Shown here: in pieces, positions 48,622 through 59,200 of the stretch
Layout of the letters: each line of letters opens with the position of its first letter
Position numbering within the stretch: the stretch's first letter is position 1
Source of the DNA: Sialis fuliginosa
Taxonomy: Eukaryota > Arthropoda > Insecta > Megaloptera > Sialidae
Direction: 5' to 3'
Assembly: GCA_961205875.1 (NCBI GenBank)
Contig: OY540817.1
Coordinates: forward strand, 15,225,001-15,289,000
Length of the DNA stretch: 64,000 bases
Made by a program: the position numbers and the translations under genes
Notes under the pieces: generated by a model
What the model was told of the DNA's origin: nothing
Seen by the model: only the letters and a program-made list of their open reading frames with translations
The model's database searches: none

Positions 48622-49150
48622 CCAAGGTTAGTAAAGTAATAGGTTGCCTCATAACTCTGGCGGGGAGTGGCATGAGAGGGGAGAACGCGTCATCGTGAGG
48701 AACTCTTTGACATTATAAATGGCTGTCAAACTATATTTACTCTTTATTTTAGTTAAGCTGATTTATTGTAAGTTGTTTTTAAATATTTTCATTTGATATT
48801 GATAGTGTACCGAGTTTTAAATCTAAATTTTTATTATTTTATTATTATAAATTATAGTTTTAAACAAGTGTTTTTTTATGTGTAACCAAGAAATGTATTT
48901 TCTTTAAGCATTGATTTCTGACATCATTTTAATGTTTTTATGAAGAAATATCATATGTTATAATTTGTGCTTCTGTAATAAACAATAATATTTACTTTTT
49001 TTAAATACAAATATCCAAAAATTCGAAATAATTTGAAAAAAAACTTAATATATGAAACATCGTTTAAAGGTTCCTCAGGGTGACGTCATCACACGCAGCC
49101 GCTGATTGATCAAAAAGTTATGAGGCAACCTATACATATACTAACCTTGG
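48622..49150. mobile_element. MITE, 529 bp, 7-bp flanking duplication
   Basis: CCAAGGTTAGTAAAGTAATA then GGTTGCCTCATAACT on the left is matched inward from the right by CCAAGGTTAGTATATGTATA then GGTTGCCTCATAACT. TTTGTTA flanks both sides (48615-48621 and 49151-49157). A second inverted pair near GAGGAAC lies inside. A TGACGTCA palindrome sits at 49081-49088. Confidence 0.75.
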
Positions 49151-49159
49151 TTTGTTACT

Positions 49160-49398
49160 AGCATAGACATAGAGAATGGTCCGTGCATTCTGCATTAACA
49201 TAATGGTGTAACATTTCTTCAAAACAGTGAGAGAGATGCGGTGGCGTTTGGGATATATCTATCTTTTTTTTCTAAGAAGAATAAAATAGCTACTTCTGTT
49301 TAAATAAGGAGAAGTATATCCCAAATAATTTTCTATCTCTTTCTTTTGACACGACTCTGTTTTCGAGTTATATGTGCGGTCCATACTCTATATCTATG
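49160..49398. mobile_element. MITE, about 239 bp, adjoining the previous element
   Basis: CATAGACATAGAGAATGGTC on the left and the inward-read CATAGATATAGAGTATGGAC on the right are terminal repeats. GTTACT flanks both sides (49154-49159 and 49399-49404). An inner hairpin TTTGGGATATA / TATATCCCAAA adds symmetry. Confidence 0.7.
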
Positions 49399-49475
49399 GT
49401 TACTTTCCAGACTAGAAATTAACACATCTGTCCTTCTGATGCCCGGTATTATTAAGAATTTTCTTGGTTGCAAAT

Positions 49476-49615
49476 GCAAATTAGTTCCCAGCTAACGCTA
49501 TCTACTAGGTATTAAATATAAATGACTATACATTTATTACCACTGTTTTAAAATATCGAACAATTTCACACCAATTTGACACCTATCAGGAAGCGTTAGC
49601 TGGGAGCTAATTTGC
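49476..49615. mobile_element. MITE, 140 bp
   Basis: GCAAATTAGTTCCCAGCTAA then CGCT is mirrored by AGCGTTAGCTGGGAGCTAAT then TTGC with one difference over 24 bases. No target duplication was fixed. Confidence 0.7.
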
Positions 49616-51590
49616 TCTTGTGCAGTCCAGAATTAGGCTTTCTTACAATGAATGTGTAAAAATAAATAGTATATTATACAAACAAACTTTTCTATTTATT
49701 TTTTGAAAATCTAAACACTGAATCATAGAATCCAGATTTACAGCTACTATTTTCTTATTTTTATAAAAACAAATATCTAAATAAATTTCAACATAGTACA
49801 TGATATAAACCTAATTTATACACTATTTGATATGCAAATATGAATTTGCTGCGATATAATTTAATAAAAGAATAAATAAATAAAACCAAAGTTTTAACCA
49901 ATCCGCTCGGAAAACAAATACAAAAAAACTGTCCAGCTTTTATAAACTTAATATAAAAGCTGACACAATTCTTGAAACCTTTGAAAACAAAGTGATCATA
50001 TTAAAAAATCGCTAAAACAACAGCTATTATTCAAATACAGATGGTATAAAAAGAAAAACATTATGTTTTCACCAAACATCACACAATCCCTTTTATGATA
50101 ATGCCTGCCGCATTTTCATAAAATATAAACCAACCAAGTATTTGGCGTGTGTGTAAGCAGTGGTGGCTTAGTTATAGAATGAAAAAAGTCATTGAAGGCC
50201 CCCAATATTGTCCACCAAATTTTTGAGTTTTTTTTGATTAGATACCAATTTTAATAGCAAAATTGCAGATCATTTATATACAATTGCACTAAAAATTTTA
50301 CAATATGCACTTTGTACACTCGAATATAAATTTTAATACCTTGAAATACGAATATGCAGGTATGGCATCACAATTGTCAAAAATCACATAATACATAGTT
50401 ATTCAGAATAAAATTAATGCTCTAATAATATACACGTTAACTGTCCTTGGTTAGGACAATCTATTGAGACGAAAGAAGTTTGGCTAGTTTTAGTAAAGTT
50501 AAAAAAAAATCAAAATAAATATGTATATAAAAAATAATAAAATAAATAAATAATCATCAAAAAATCAAATTTAAAATATTAATTCAATGAAAAATATCAT
50601 TCAATGAAATCATTCAGTGCAAAGTATTAATTTTAGTGCCAATGTTTTTTAAAAAAAGTGCATTTAAATACAAACCTTAAGTTTTTATATTGATTTGGCC
50701 AAATAGTAAATAAAAACATCGCTTATTTAAAATATTTGTTAAGTTGACTTATTGTTTGTTGTTTACGTTCCTTACAAACTATTTTAGTGAGCGAAAATCT
50801 TATAGTGTATTTGTTATTAAATTGAAGGAATAAATGCCAAAATGTGTGTCTATACATTTTTTTATATCATACATACATAAAATACAAATTAAATTAGATC
50901 TATTCTCAATTCTACAGTATGAACTGTGTATAATGTATAATATGTTGTTTAAATAATTTTTTTTAATTACAGCCATGAACTTTTGTAGTCGTTTACCTGT
51001 ACTTTTAAATATACATAACTGAAGAGTAACCCAAATGAATATATTTATTGTTGCTTTTTGGTTCATATTTGCATTCATACTGTCTAATTGTACAAGAATA
51101 TTATCTACAATCCATATGAAGCAGCCTTTCAAAATTTTCAATATGGGTACGTTTTTTCCATTATTTTACAAGTCGCTTCTGTGCGATGAAACCTATACTA
51201 TAAACATTTTGACCCAACATGGCCTTCACATTAAAAACGAACAGACTATAACGTGTTAAATTAATCCACAAACCTATACACATTCAGCTACATCCTGACC
51301 TTTTCTTGTGTCCACTGTTATATATATAGTTTATACTTTACATAAATTAATCTTGTTCACCTGATACTAAAAAGGCTAAATGCGTAAGTAAAGACAATAA
51401 AAGTTAATTGATGGCATATTTTTGTACAAAATATAATTCTTATAACACAATCATGTTTAACCATTCTGTTTTAAGTAATTCAACTATTCTAAATGTAGCC
51501 CTGCACGTGTAGTGTTTATTATCAGTACAATAAGACAAAAATAAACACGTTTGTTTGTCTCATGTTAATTCGAGAATGGTGAATCTACAC
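49616..51590. other. AT-rich stretch, longest open frame unassigned
   Basis: A 113-codon frame on the minus strand (51141-50800) is rich in Ile, Asn and Lys and shows no motif I know; another overlaps it on the plus strand. A hAT-end-like CAGTGGTGGCTTAG occurs at 50159 without partner. Confidence 0.35.
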
Positions 51591-51661
51591 TTGTTTAGCA
51601 TATCTTTCAGACGGTTGACAACCGTGTGGTACCATAGCTGCCCGTGCCACACCGGTACCAT

Positions 51662-51832
51662 TTAACTTCCGGTACCCATGTAGGAAATGCCAACCTTGAC
51701 GACGGGCCCAAACTTGGCTAAATATTCGGTTACCAAGTGTTGATTTTTCGATATTGGTCCCAGTCTACGCCAAACTTCAGATACCGAGCTTCGATCACCT
51801 ATACTAGTGCCAAATTTGTTAAACCTGCACAT
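51662..51832 (-). CDS. Unassigned 56-codon ORF in a GC-rich block
   Basis: The minus strand is open from ATG at 51832 to TAA at 51662. The translation starts MCRFNKFGTSIGDRSS and includes EVWRRLGP and EYLAKFGPVVKVG, with mixed, protein-like composition. The DNA also has repeated GGTACC phrases and hairpins (ACGGTTGACAACCGT at 51622), which favour a mobile-element fragment. No start context or splice site is convincing. No family recognised. Confidence 0.15.
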   Translation of the reverse strand: MCRFNKFGTSIGDRSSVSEVWRRLGPISKNQHLVTEYLAKFGPVVKVGISYMGTGS

Positions 51833-52008
51833 TGCATATATATTTATACTTTTTTAGGAACTGATGAAAATGGTAATACTAGTTAATAAAGGAACATAAA
51901 TTGTATACTTTAAAATGTATATTCTGAGTTATGGACCGTTTTTTGGTATAACGAAACATTTTAAGATGTTTATTTCTTATCTATATACATATAATAACAT
52001 GTCCTGAC

Positions 52009-52945
52009 TGATTCATCATCGCCCAGCCGAAACCCTTGGTCCTAGAAACGTGAAATTTTAAGGGTATCTTCCTTTTATGACGTAAACACCCACTAAGAAA
52101 GGATTTTTTGATAATCAACCCCTAAGGGGTTAAAAGAAGGTGTCAAAGTTTGTATGAAAAAAATATTTTTTGGTCGGATTTACTTGAAACTTAAAATAAA
52201 TACTCTTCAATACAAACAATGAAACATGTATTTCAGCATTTCCCAAAATTAAACCCTTAAGTGGGTGTTAGGGGGTGGATATGTTTGTATAGGAAAAATA
52301 TTTTTTGATCGGATTTACTTGAAACTTAAAATAAATACTCTTCAATACAAATAATGAAACACGTATTTCAGCATTTCCCAAAATTCATCCCTTAAGAGGT
52401 TGCAAGGGGGTGAAAAAGTGTGTTGAGATTTTTTTTTTTTTGTATTCACTCGAATGAAACTTTGCACAAATAATCTACAAGACAAATAACATTTTCGAAA
52501 ATTCAACCGCTAAGGGATGACGGAGGTGTTAACTTTTTAGATTTTGATATATTTATTTACATAACTGTTTATGATATTAAGGTAAATTTGGACAAAATAA
52601 TATTCAATAAAAATAAAAATTTCGTCATTCAACCCCTAATAGCGTAAGAAGGGGACGAGGATGGATTTTTGATATGTTTATCTGCATAGCTGCTTAAATT
52701 ATAAAGGTGAATTCCGGCAAAACAGTCTTCAATAAAAATAAAAATTTCGACATTCAACTCCTAATGGAAGCGGTCGACAAGGGGTGGGTTTCTGCAATTT
52801 TTAACTAACAATAAGTTCCGAGATATTTACGATTTTGTATAGGTAATGAATAAAAATAAATAATTATTTAATATTTCATCCTCTGTCCGGCGGGAAAATA
52901 TTACGAGGGAGGGGGTGTTAGGGGGGGAAAGCAAAATATTTTAAT
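52009..52945 (+). repeat. Six-unit tandem array of an 'aacccctaagggg' repeat
   Basis: A lead-in (CATCATCGCCCAGCCGAAAC, CTTGGTCCTAGAAACGTGAA) is followed by units whose CCCCTAAGG-like phrases begin near 52119, 52254, 52389, 52506, 52633 and 52756, so spacing is about 117-135. The second and third units are almost identical over more than 80 bases. Arrays of this kind occur in retroelement-derived repeats in several insects; no coding frame is linked. Confidence 0.7.
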
Positions 52946-53970
52946 CTCCACATATTTGATTTATGAGTATATACTAGTTTTTTTAACACTTGGCTTGCCT
53001 AGTACATTTATGATTGCCGGAGTGTAAGTATCTTTGTACGCGGTGCGTCTAGAATAGACACGGGCTCAATGCGCTATTACAGAATAGCCGCTGGTCATTC
53101 TAAACAAAACGTACAGAACCTGTCCCATCAGAGTTGTGTTGACAGACAACTTATTGCGTACTTGAGTAAAAACTTCAAAGATACATTTAGCTTTATCTTG
53201 TCTATGTTATTGTAGCTCTTTAAACCGATAGCAAGTTTCTTGGCCATAAAATATTTTTACTCATTTTTTACGGAATAGACAGTGTTAGTTGAAACAGTTC
53301 ATGTCAAGATTTTTTTGTTAAAATATAGTACTTATCAAAAAAAATAAAATTCAAATCTTGTGATTACAATGTTCTACACGTTTTGAAGGTTCCTGAAACC
53401 TAATCTCTACGATGTCTGTCTGTCGCTCTGTACTGCTCGACACACTGTTCATTTTTCCTGATTTTATTTTAAGTAAAAAGTGCAGAGAATATAATTATGT
53501 GTTATTTATGTTTTATCAGTTTTTTTCGATGTATAAAAAAATTCTTCTAGTGGACACAGCAGTAGACATACATATTCGATGATGACCATAGATTATACTT
53601 TTTCTCAAACAATCCTATTTTAATACAGTGAAAATTATCTTTTATTCACATTTTGAATATAACTGAAAATCCAAATTAATTTCATAAAACGTGTAACAAA
53701 ATTTTTATCCCTATTAAAGACTAAACCTAATCTTACTATTTATAGTAAACGAGTTCTTTTAATACAAAGGTCTACAAAATCCTGCCAATTTCCTAACTAA
53801 TGTATCATTTAAATCTTTCACTACAGCACGAAATAAATGTATCATACTTTAAAACCTTTAAGAACGCCTAACTCAAATAACAAATTCACATCATCCATTT
53901 AGTAACATTCGCCTGCCGAATAAAATATTTTCTACACCGCTGTCAAAAAAAATGTATAAGCTATTTCGAA
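52946..53970. other. Unassigned stretch
   Basis: A GC-richer passage at 53036-53170 (GCGGTGCGTCTAGAATAGAC, ACGTACAGAACCTGTCCCAT) has no identified frame. A GTTCCTGAAACC plus CTGTCTGTC module at 53388 resembles the repeat at 13890. Confidence 0.35.
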
Positions 53971-54047
53971 ATGGCGGAATTTATAAACCCTCTTTGGGAA
54001 AAATGGTACATAAAATGGGAATGGGACATTTGCACCAACATAAATAT
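53971..54047 (+). CDS. Candidate first coding exon, 25 codons
   Basis: A strong insect start context (CGAAATGGCGG) opens a frame beginning MAEFINPLWEKWYIKWEWD, with five tryptophans among its residues counted to the donor-like AATAT|GTGAGA at 54048. A full CRE TGACGTCA lies just downstream (54077-54084). The minus strand across the same DNA is also open for 71 codons, so low stop density alone is not decisive. No family recognised, and no second exon found. Confidence 0.18.
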
Positions 54048-54084
54048 GTGAGAGAAAATCTGCAACAGCGAGTCTTTGACGTCA

Positions 54085-55138
54085 TCGAATGTTTATAATC
54101 TAGGAGGCAGCGACCTGCACGTACCGCCCCAGTGGCGTGCATATGCTCGGGTAAATGTACACATACGCGTAAAATAGTGATTTTTAAATTTATCATTGGA
54201 ACAACGAACGTATTTTTGCCATCGTCGAAATGTCGACTGTATTACAATGTTTTTTGTTTTATGAAAAGACTTATGATGCAAATAAATTCACAAATCTAGG
54301 ATCATACTAATTGCTTGATGTTAGATAACTGACAATATTAATGATTTACCAAATTAAACATTTTAATTGTTTTTATTGATGTTTAATTTTAAGCGACAAT
54401 AGGAACGTTCAAGACTTCAGAAGCCTCGAAAATTGTTTATATTTTACAAATATTTATAATTTATACTATCTCACATAATATGAGTTCAAACAAAATTTAA
54501 GGATAGTTCGGAATTTGTTAGAAATTTCCTTAAGCACGCAAAACGGAGGGGTATGGTTCCCTCGAAATGTTGCTTGGCCCGGGCCTCATTGAAGCTCTCT
54601 CAGGGCCTGATTATATCTCTTTAAAGTCCATAGACAATATAATATGCTTGTGAAGTCTGCAGTCTGTACCTCGTATTTTGTATATCCTTTTTAAATGTAT
54701 TAACAAATTAAGAAATTGTATGTATAATTTTCGAGCAGATGCTCTGCGCAAATAATATTAATTTTCCTGAGAGTTTAAACCATCCACTGCTGATGTACTA
54801 TATTTCATACACTCGGGTGTATATATGATTGAATTTTGTCATTTGTTTTATTTTATTCCGTGTAAAGAAGTAAATACCACGTTTTCATTTCGACTTTTGA
54901 TTAAGTGTAGCACATTTATAAATGCTTTACGTTTACAAATAAATGCAATGCGTCCCGTGGATGAGATATACTGCAAGCTCCAAATCAACAAACACTGTAT
55001 TTTAACAAATACTCGCTTGAGGGATAAAAACAATGTTTGTTTTTTTTTTTTTTTACTTTTTCAACATGTGCATAGGAAATGTTACAATATAATATCGCTT
55101 CTAATTTCAAATATTTAATTCATCTGTTGCCTGACTTA
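54085..55138. other. Unassigned stretch with hAT-end-like phrases
   Basis: CAGTGGCGTGCATATGCTCG at 54131 and GGCCCGGGCCTCATTG at 54576 resemble ends of hAT-type elements but lack partners. A 97-codon plus frame at 54825 overlaps a minus frame and is not recognised. Confidence 0.35.
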
Positions 55139-55142
55139 TTAA

Positions 55143-55934
55143 CCTTTTACTGCTAAATTTTGGGGCGTACACTATGGGGAAAATAAGAAAAAAATCTATT
55201 GTAGTTTTTTTGTAAATTGAATTTTTTTGATGATACATAATATGCATCATTTAACATTTATATAATGAGGGTATGTCAAAATAAATGGGATGATATACAT
55301 TAGGTGTATATAATATACAATTCGTGTATTATTGTCGAGGATATCTTAACTTCTACATGATGATTTTCAACAAAAAATAAAGGTTACTCGTAAAAGCAAT
55401 TTTATTTATCTCAAATTGTATGTTTTTTTTATACCCTTTCAAATGATGTATATTTCATGTTGAAACAAAAAAATAATAATTAAGTTTAGCTATACATATT
55501 ATTTTTAAGTGTTGCACATATACATCATTTTTCAATTTATAAACAATATACTGTATTACTCAAAACGCAGAATGATGCATTTGTGCCAAATTTAAACTAG
55601 TTACAGTTTACAAGGATTTCGCAGGAGATTCATGGTGATTTTACACCAAAAAGACAAAACACAATAAACCATAGTCATACAAGATTGTCTTAAATGTTTC
55701 AAAAGAATTTTGAATATTTAAAATCAGGCATCACAAAAATGCTAAATCGGTTGACATCATTTCAAAAAGCTAACAATAATTAAAAATATCTACTTACCCC
55801 ACTATTTGAAAATACAATGTAGTTTATGTTGCATATTGGTTACATAGTATTTTAACGCCACGGCAATATTTCTGTATATTTTATACGAGCAAAATATGTA
55901 GTGATGCATATGTACATTAAAAAGCAGTAAAGGG
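55143..55934. mobile_element. piggyBac-class MITE, 792 bp, TTAA flanks
   Basis: CCTTTTACTGCT at the left and the inward-read CCCTTTACTGCT at the right are directly flanked by TTAA (55139-55142 and 55935-55938), the target and duplication of the piggyBac superfamily. Subterminal inverted matches (ATATGCATCA / TGATGCATAT) follow. No transposase; non-autonomous. Confidence 0.85.
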
Positions 55935-55938
55935 TTAA

Positions 55939-56399
55939 ATTAATGGAACAAGATAACTTCTATAACAAATGTATTTTAATTTATCATGTTTTTTGGTATT
56001 ATCTGGTTCCGAATTCACCAATATAACAAATGCATATATTTCAGCTCTACAAACCATATACGGGTAATAAAGTAACTTGCTGATTTTAAAGTTGGATATA
56101 TTTTCAGCGGTTCACTCCATTTTGATAAAATTTAGTATGGGTGTTCAGAGTATTATATTTTACCAATAAAACGACCCGCAAATCGAAAATTCCAATTGAA
56201 TTTGTTCATTCTCAGATTTATTCAATAGTGAAAAACAAAAAAAGTATGGCTGTTTGAAAATACGTAAACCTCTTCAAAATTTACATATTTATATATACAC
56301 AGAATGTTATGGGGGTACGAGAACACATTTTGAGAATTTAAGAGGTGCCAGCTGCTAAAATGGTTAAGAACCACTTATATAAAGTAATATAGTTAATAC
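55939..56399. other. AT-rich stretch, nothing recognised
   Basis: There are no frames or repeat ends of note. Confidence 0.4.
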
Positions 56400-56480
56400 A
56401 TGCGGCTATGAGAAACTCCGCGGAAACAGTTCACTAAAACACAAACGGAAGCCGCCGCCGGCTGTGTAAGATCGCGCAAA
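56400..56480 (+). promoter_or_regulatory. CpG-rich leader or promoter
   Basis: ACTCCGCGGAAACAG, CGGAAGCCGCCGCCGGC and GATCGCGC give a dense CpG block directly upstream of the ATG at 56481. An initiator-like CAGTTCACT is at 56427. No TATA box. Confidence 0.3.
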
Positions 56481-56573
56481 ATGCGACCGTTTCTTTTCTT
56501 GTATTTTATAACATGTGTTTACGGATGGACACACGGTCCACAATCGATACCCGGGCGTTTGTGCTTTATGATT
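56481..56573 (+). CDS. Candidate first exon with a signal peptide
   Basis: The start context GCAAAATGCGA is good for insects. The translation begins MRPFLFLYFITCVYGWTHG, that is a basic start, a hydrophobic core of about 11 residues and a small residue (Gly15) before a polar stretch, as in a secretory signal peptide. The frame is open from 56412 to the TAG at 56574. If spliced, the exon would end before that stop, for instance at GGGC|GTTTGT, a weak donor. The CpG-rich leader supports a transcription start. Product unknown; no downstream exon was identified in the 7.4 kb that follow. Confidence 0.25.
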
Positions 56574-56904
56574 TAGTGATTTGTTTACAAGGTATTATAA
56601 TAAAAACCTAGTGTTAGGTTTTATAGCCTTTTGTTCGGCTAATTAAATAATTGTTGAAACAGACTCATAAAATGTGAAAATAGTAAGCGGTTAACCATTT
56701 CAGAATGAGAAAATCAATTTGTTCCACATACAATTTTATGTTCTTATATGACAGAGAGTCTTTTATTCAATAATGAAATTCTACCCAATTGAATTATTTA
56801 TTAAAAAATAAAGTGATTGAGAAAAAAAGTTAAGAATTTTCTTGCCAGCGTAACTTACTTATTAACGCATTGAGTTGAGCACTTTGAGCTGGGCGTTGCA
56901 ATGA
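56574..56904. other. AT-rich stretch, nothing recognised
   Basis: A donor-like ACAAG|GTATTA at 56590 lies beyond the in-frame stop of the candidate exon; otherwise AT-rich. Confidence 0.4.
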
Positions 56905-57000
56905 ATTAAGGGGATATATTCGAAAATCAACCCCTAAGGGGGTAAAACAAACTACGACATTTTGACGTTCTTTTAATTGATTTAATTTGAAAATGTATTA
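56905..57000 (+). repeat. Single unit of the 'aacccctaagggg' repeat
   Basis: CGAAAATCAACCCCTAAGGG then GGTAAAAC matches the unit of the array at 52119, with similar following AT-rich sequence. Confidence 0.55.
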
Positions 57001-59200
57001 TTGTTCAAAAATTGTATAAATTCGTAAAAATAAATAGTCGTTAGCCATATTTGGTTTCAGATGGTCAGATATGACGTGTGCAAATGTAATTATTTCTTGC
57101 AGCATATTTTTTAGAATTGAAACAAAATTCAGGTGTTCATTAAAAAACTTTTTATAGAAAATTAAATCAAATATGACTAACAATAGTGTATTCTTAATTC
57201 AATGGTTTCAGATGAACTGTATAGGTGACTATGGGTATTTCTGCCAAACAATGTTAACGATTTTCTTACATTCTTGTATGTGCTACTGGCGCAAAGACAG
57301 TAATAATTGATCGATCTATGCAACGACACTCAACTAAATGCTGACGGAACGAAGCGTTGAATGTATTAGAGGACTCTGTACGGCCCGCAATCAAACAATG
57401 TGGATCACGTTTCCATCAGTTTCCCATGGACCGCAACGTGCCGCAGCATTCGATCTCTAGATTTCATCTCCAAACACCTTAATGAAGCACAAAGTGCTAC
57501 AAATAGAATAAATTGCGGTTTTTATCAAAAAAGTTTTTCGGTATTTCCGATGATTCGTGATTTTGCTTGTTTTACGCGGGTAAACGTTTTTGTTAAAAAA
57601 GGATTTTCTCTGAAATGGAAATCAACATCCGCTATATGTAAAAATGATTTTCTTAGATCCCGTTAAGTACGGATTGTTTTTTTCCAAGCAAATCAAATCG
57701 GGTTTCTTTTGCGATAACTATATTTAAAAAATATATGTATATCTCAATTTAGTTTCTGTGTTATTGCGTTTTTCTAATCGAATCTTTCTTCAATGTTTCA
57801 ATATATATTACAAGGAAAATCTTTAAACTTTTCTTATATATATATACAATTACTACATTTTTTACTAATCATTTCTATAGAAGAAAGTATCTAAATTATG
57901 TTTTGTGTTTTTAAGTTAAAAGTATACTGAAATACTTTATCCAAGTTGACTTATATAAAAAATACAAATAGCAGTTTAACCTTTACGTCTTGTTGCAATT
58001 TAAAGTAAATGTGATTAAATTTGCTTGTCTTCTGAAATACTCAATTTTTACGTAGAAAGTAAATACATTAATAGCTGAAATATTATTAATTTTCATAATG
58101 GACATATAAATTTAACACACATAATAAAATTTATGTTGAACTTTCTTTGTAAGGTGCGATAAATATTGACGTATTTTAAACCTCGATAGATCGAATGTTA
58201 TATAAATGAAACTAAAACCGGAAGACTGACCTGTCAAGAAACTTTTATAGATGATTTATTATTTAAAAGTTGGATCACCTTTATAATAACATTGTCGCAT
58301 TGACAGGTCGGTAAAAATAACTATCATCATACCTACAAGTTATTTAGTATTTAAAACGATAAAATTATCACTGTACCTAATGATAAACTGTTTAACTTAA
58401 ACAAATATATTCTTAAAAAATAGTAATTTCTTAAATATTTTCAATCTGTATAAATGGTTTAAAAATTTTGTAGTATCCTATAAATTTTTTCTTAATTTCT
58501 TGATCATTTTTGAAACCTAAATATGTACGCAACATTAAAAGTAAAGTGAATAAAGATAATTATAAAATATTATCTATTTATTTTGTATATGTATATTGAA
58601 AATGCTCTTTAAAAAGAAGAATGGTGGTTAAAATGTTAAGAAAACAATTTTTAAAGAAAACAGCTCTGAACATTTTTTAAAAGGTTCGTTGTTTAGAAAC
58701 CAACAATGTAAATTGACCGATGACTCTATCAATCAAAATGTCATTGAGCTAAATTTGTGCTTTATATACAGGCTGTTGTAGAATTCACTTGGTTGGTAAA
58801 TATTTTTAACTGTTCTATATTTTAATATCATAATTATAATTTTTCTATAATACAATAATTATGATTAGAATTAGATAGATTTAACCTTATAACTATACTA
58901 CGGTATATTTTAGCTTAAAAATACTGGACTTAAAAGAAAATAATACTTGTTATGTCAAATAAATAGCAATGAAAATCTTAAAATAACATTTTGAAACTGA
59001 AACAATACGCTTTCAAATGACATAAAAATATTTCGTCTACACATTTTTTAACGCCATACACTGGCAAAATTTACATAAAAAATGTATTTTTGTCTGTTTT
59101 TTTAATCCTATACCTAATCCTGTTTGAATGTAAATCAGTAAAAAGCGCATTTTGCTTCCTCGCAATATATAGATACGAGAAGTATGTCTGGCTTGAGGAC
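57001..59200. other. Unassigned stretch with small inverted repeat
   Basis: A GC-richer block at 57280-57480 carries an 88-codon plus frame from 57400 that I cannot assign. At 58226-58311 two copies of TTGACAGGTC in opposite orientation face each other about 60 bases apart. Confidence 0.35.

Noticed and set aside
50800..51141. 113-codon minus-strand frame as a gene
   Set aside because: Composition is that of translated AT-rich DNA, no motif or splice signal supports it, and another frame overlaps it.
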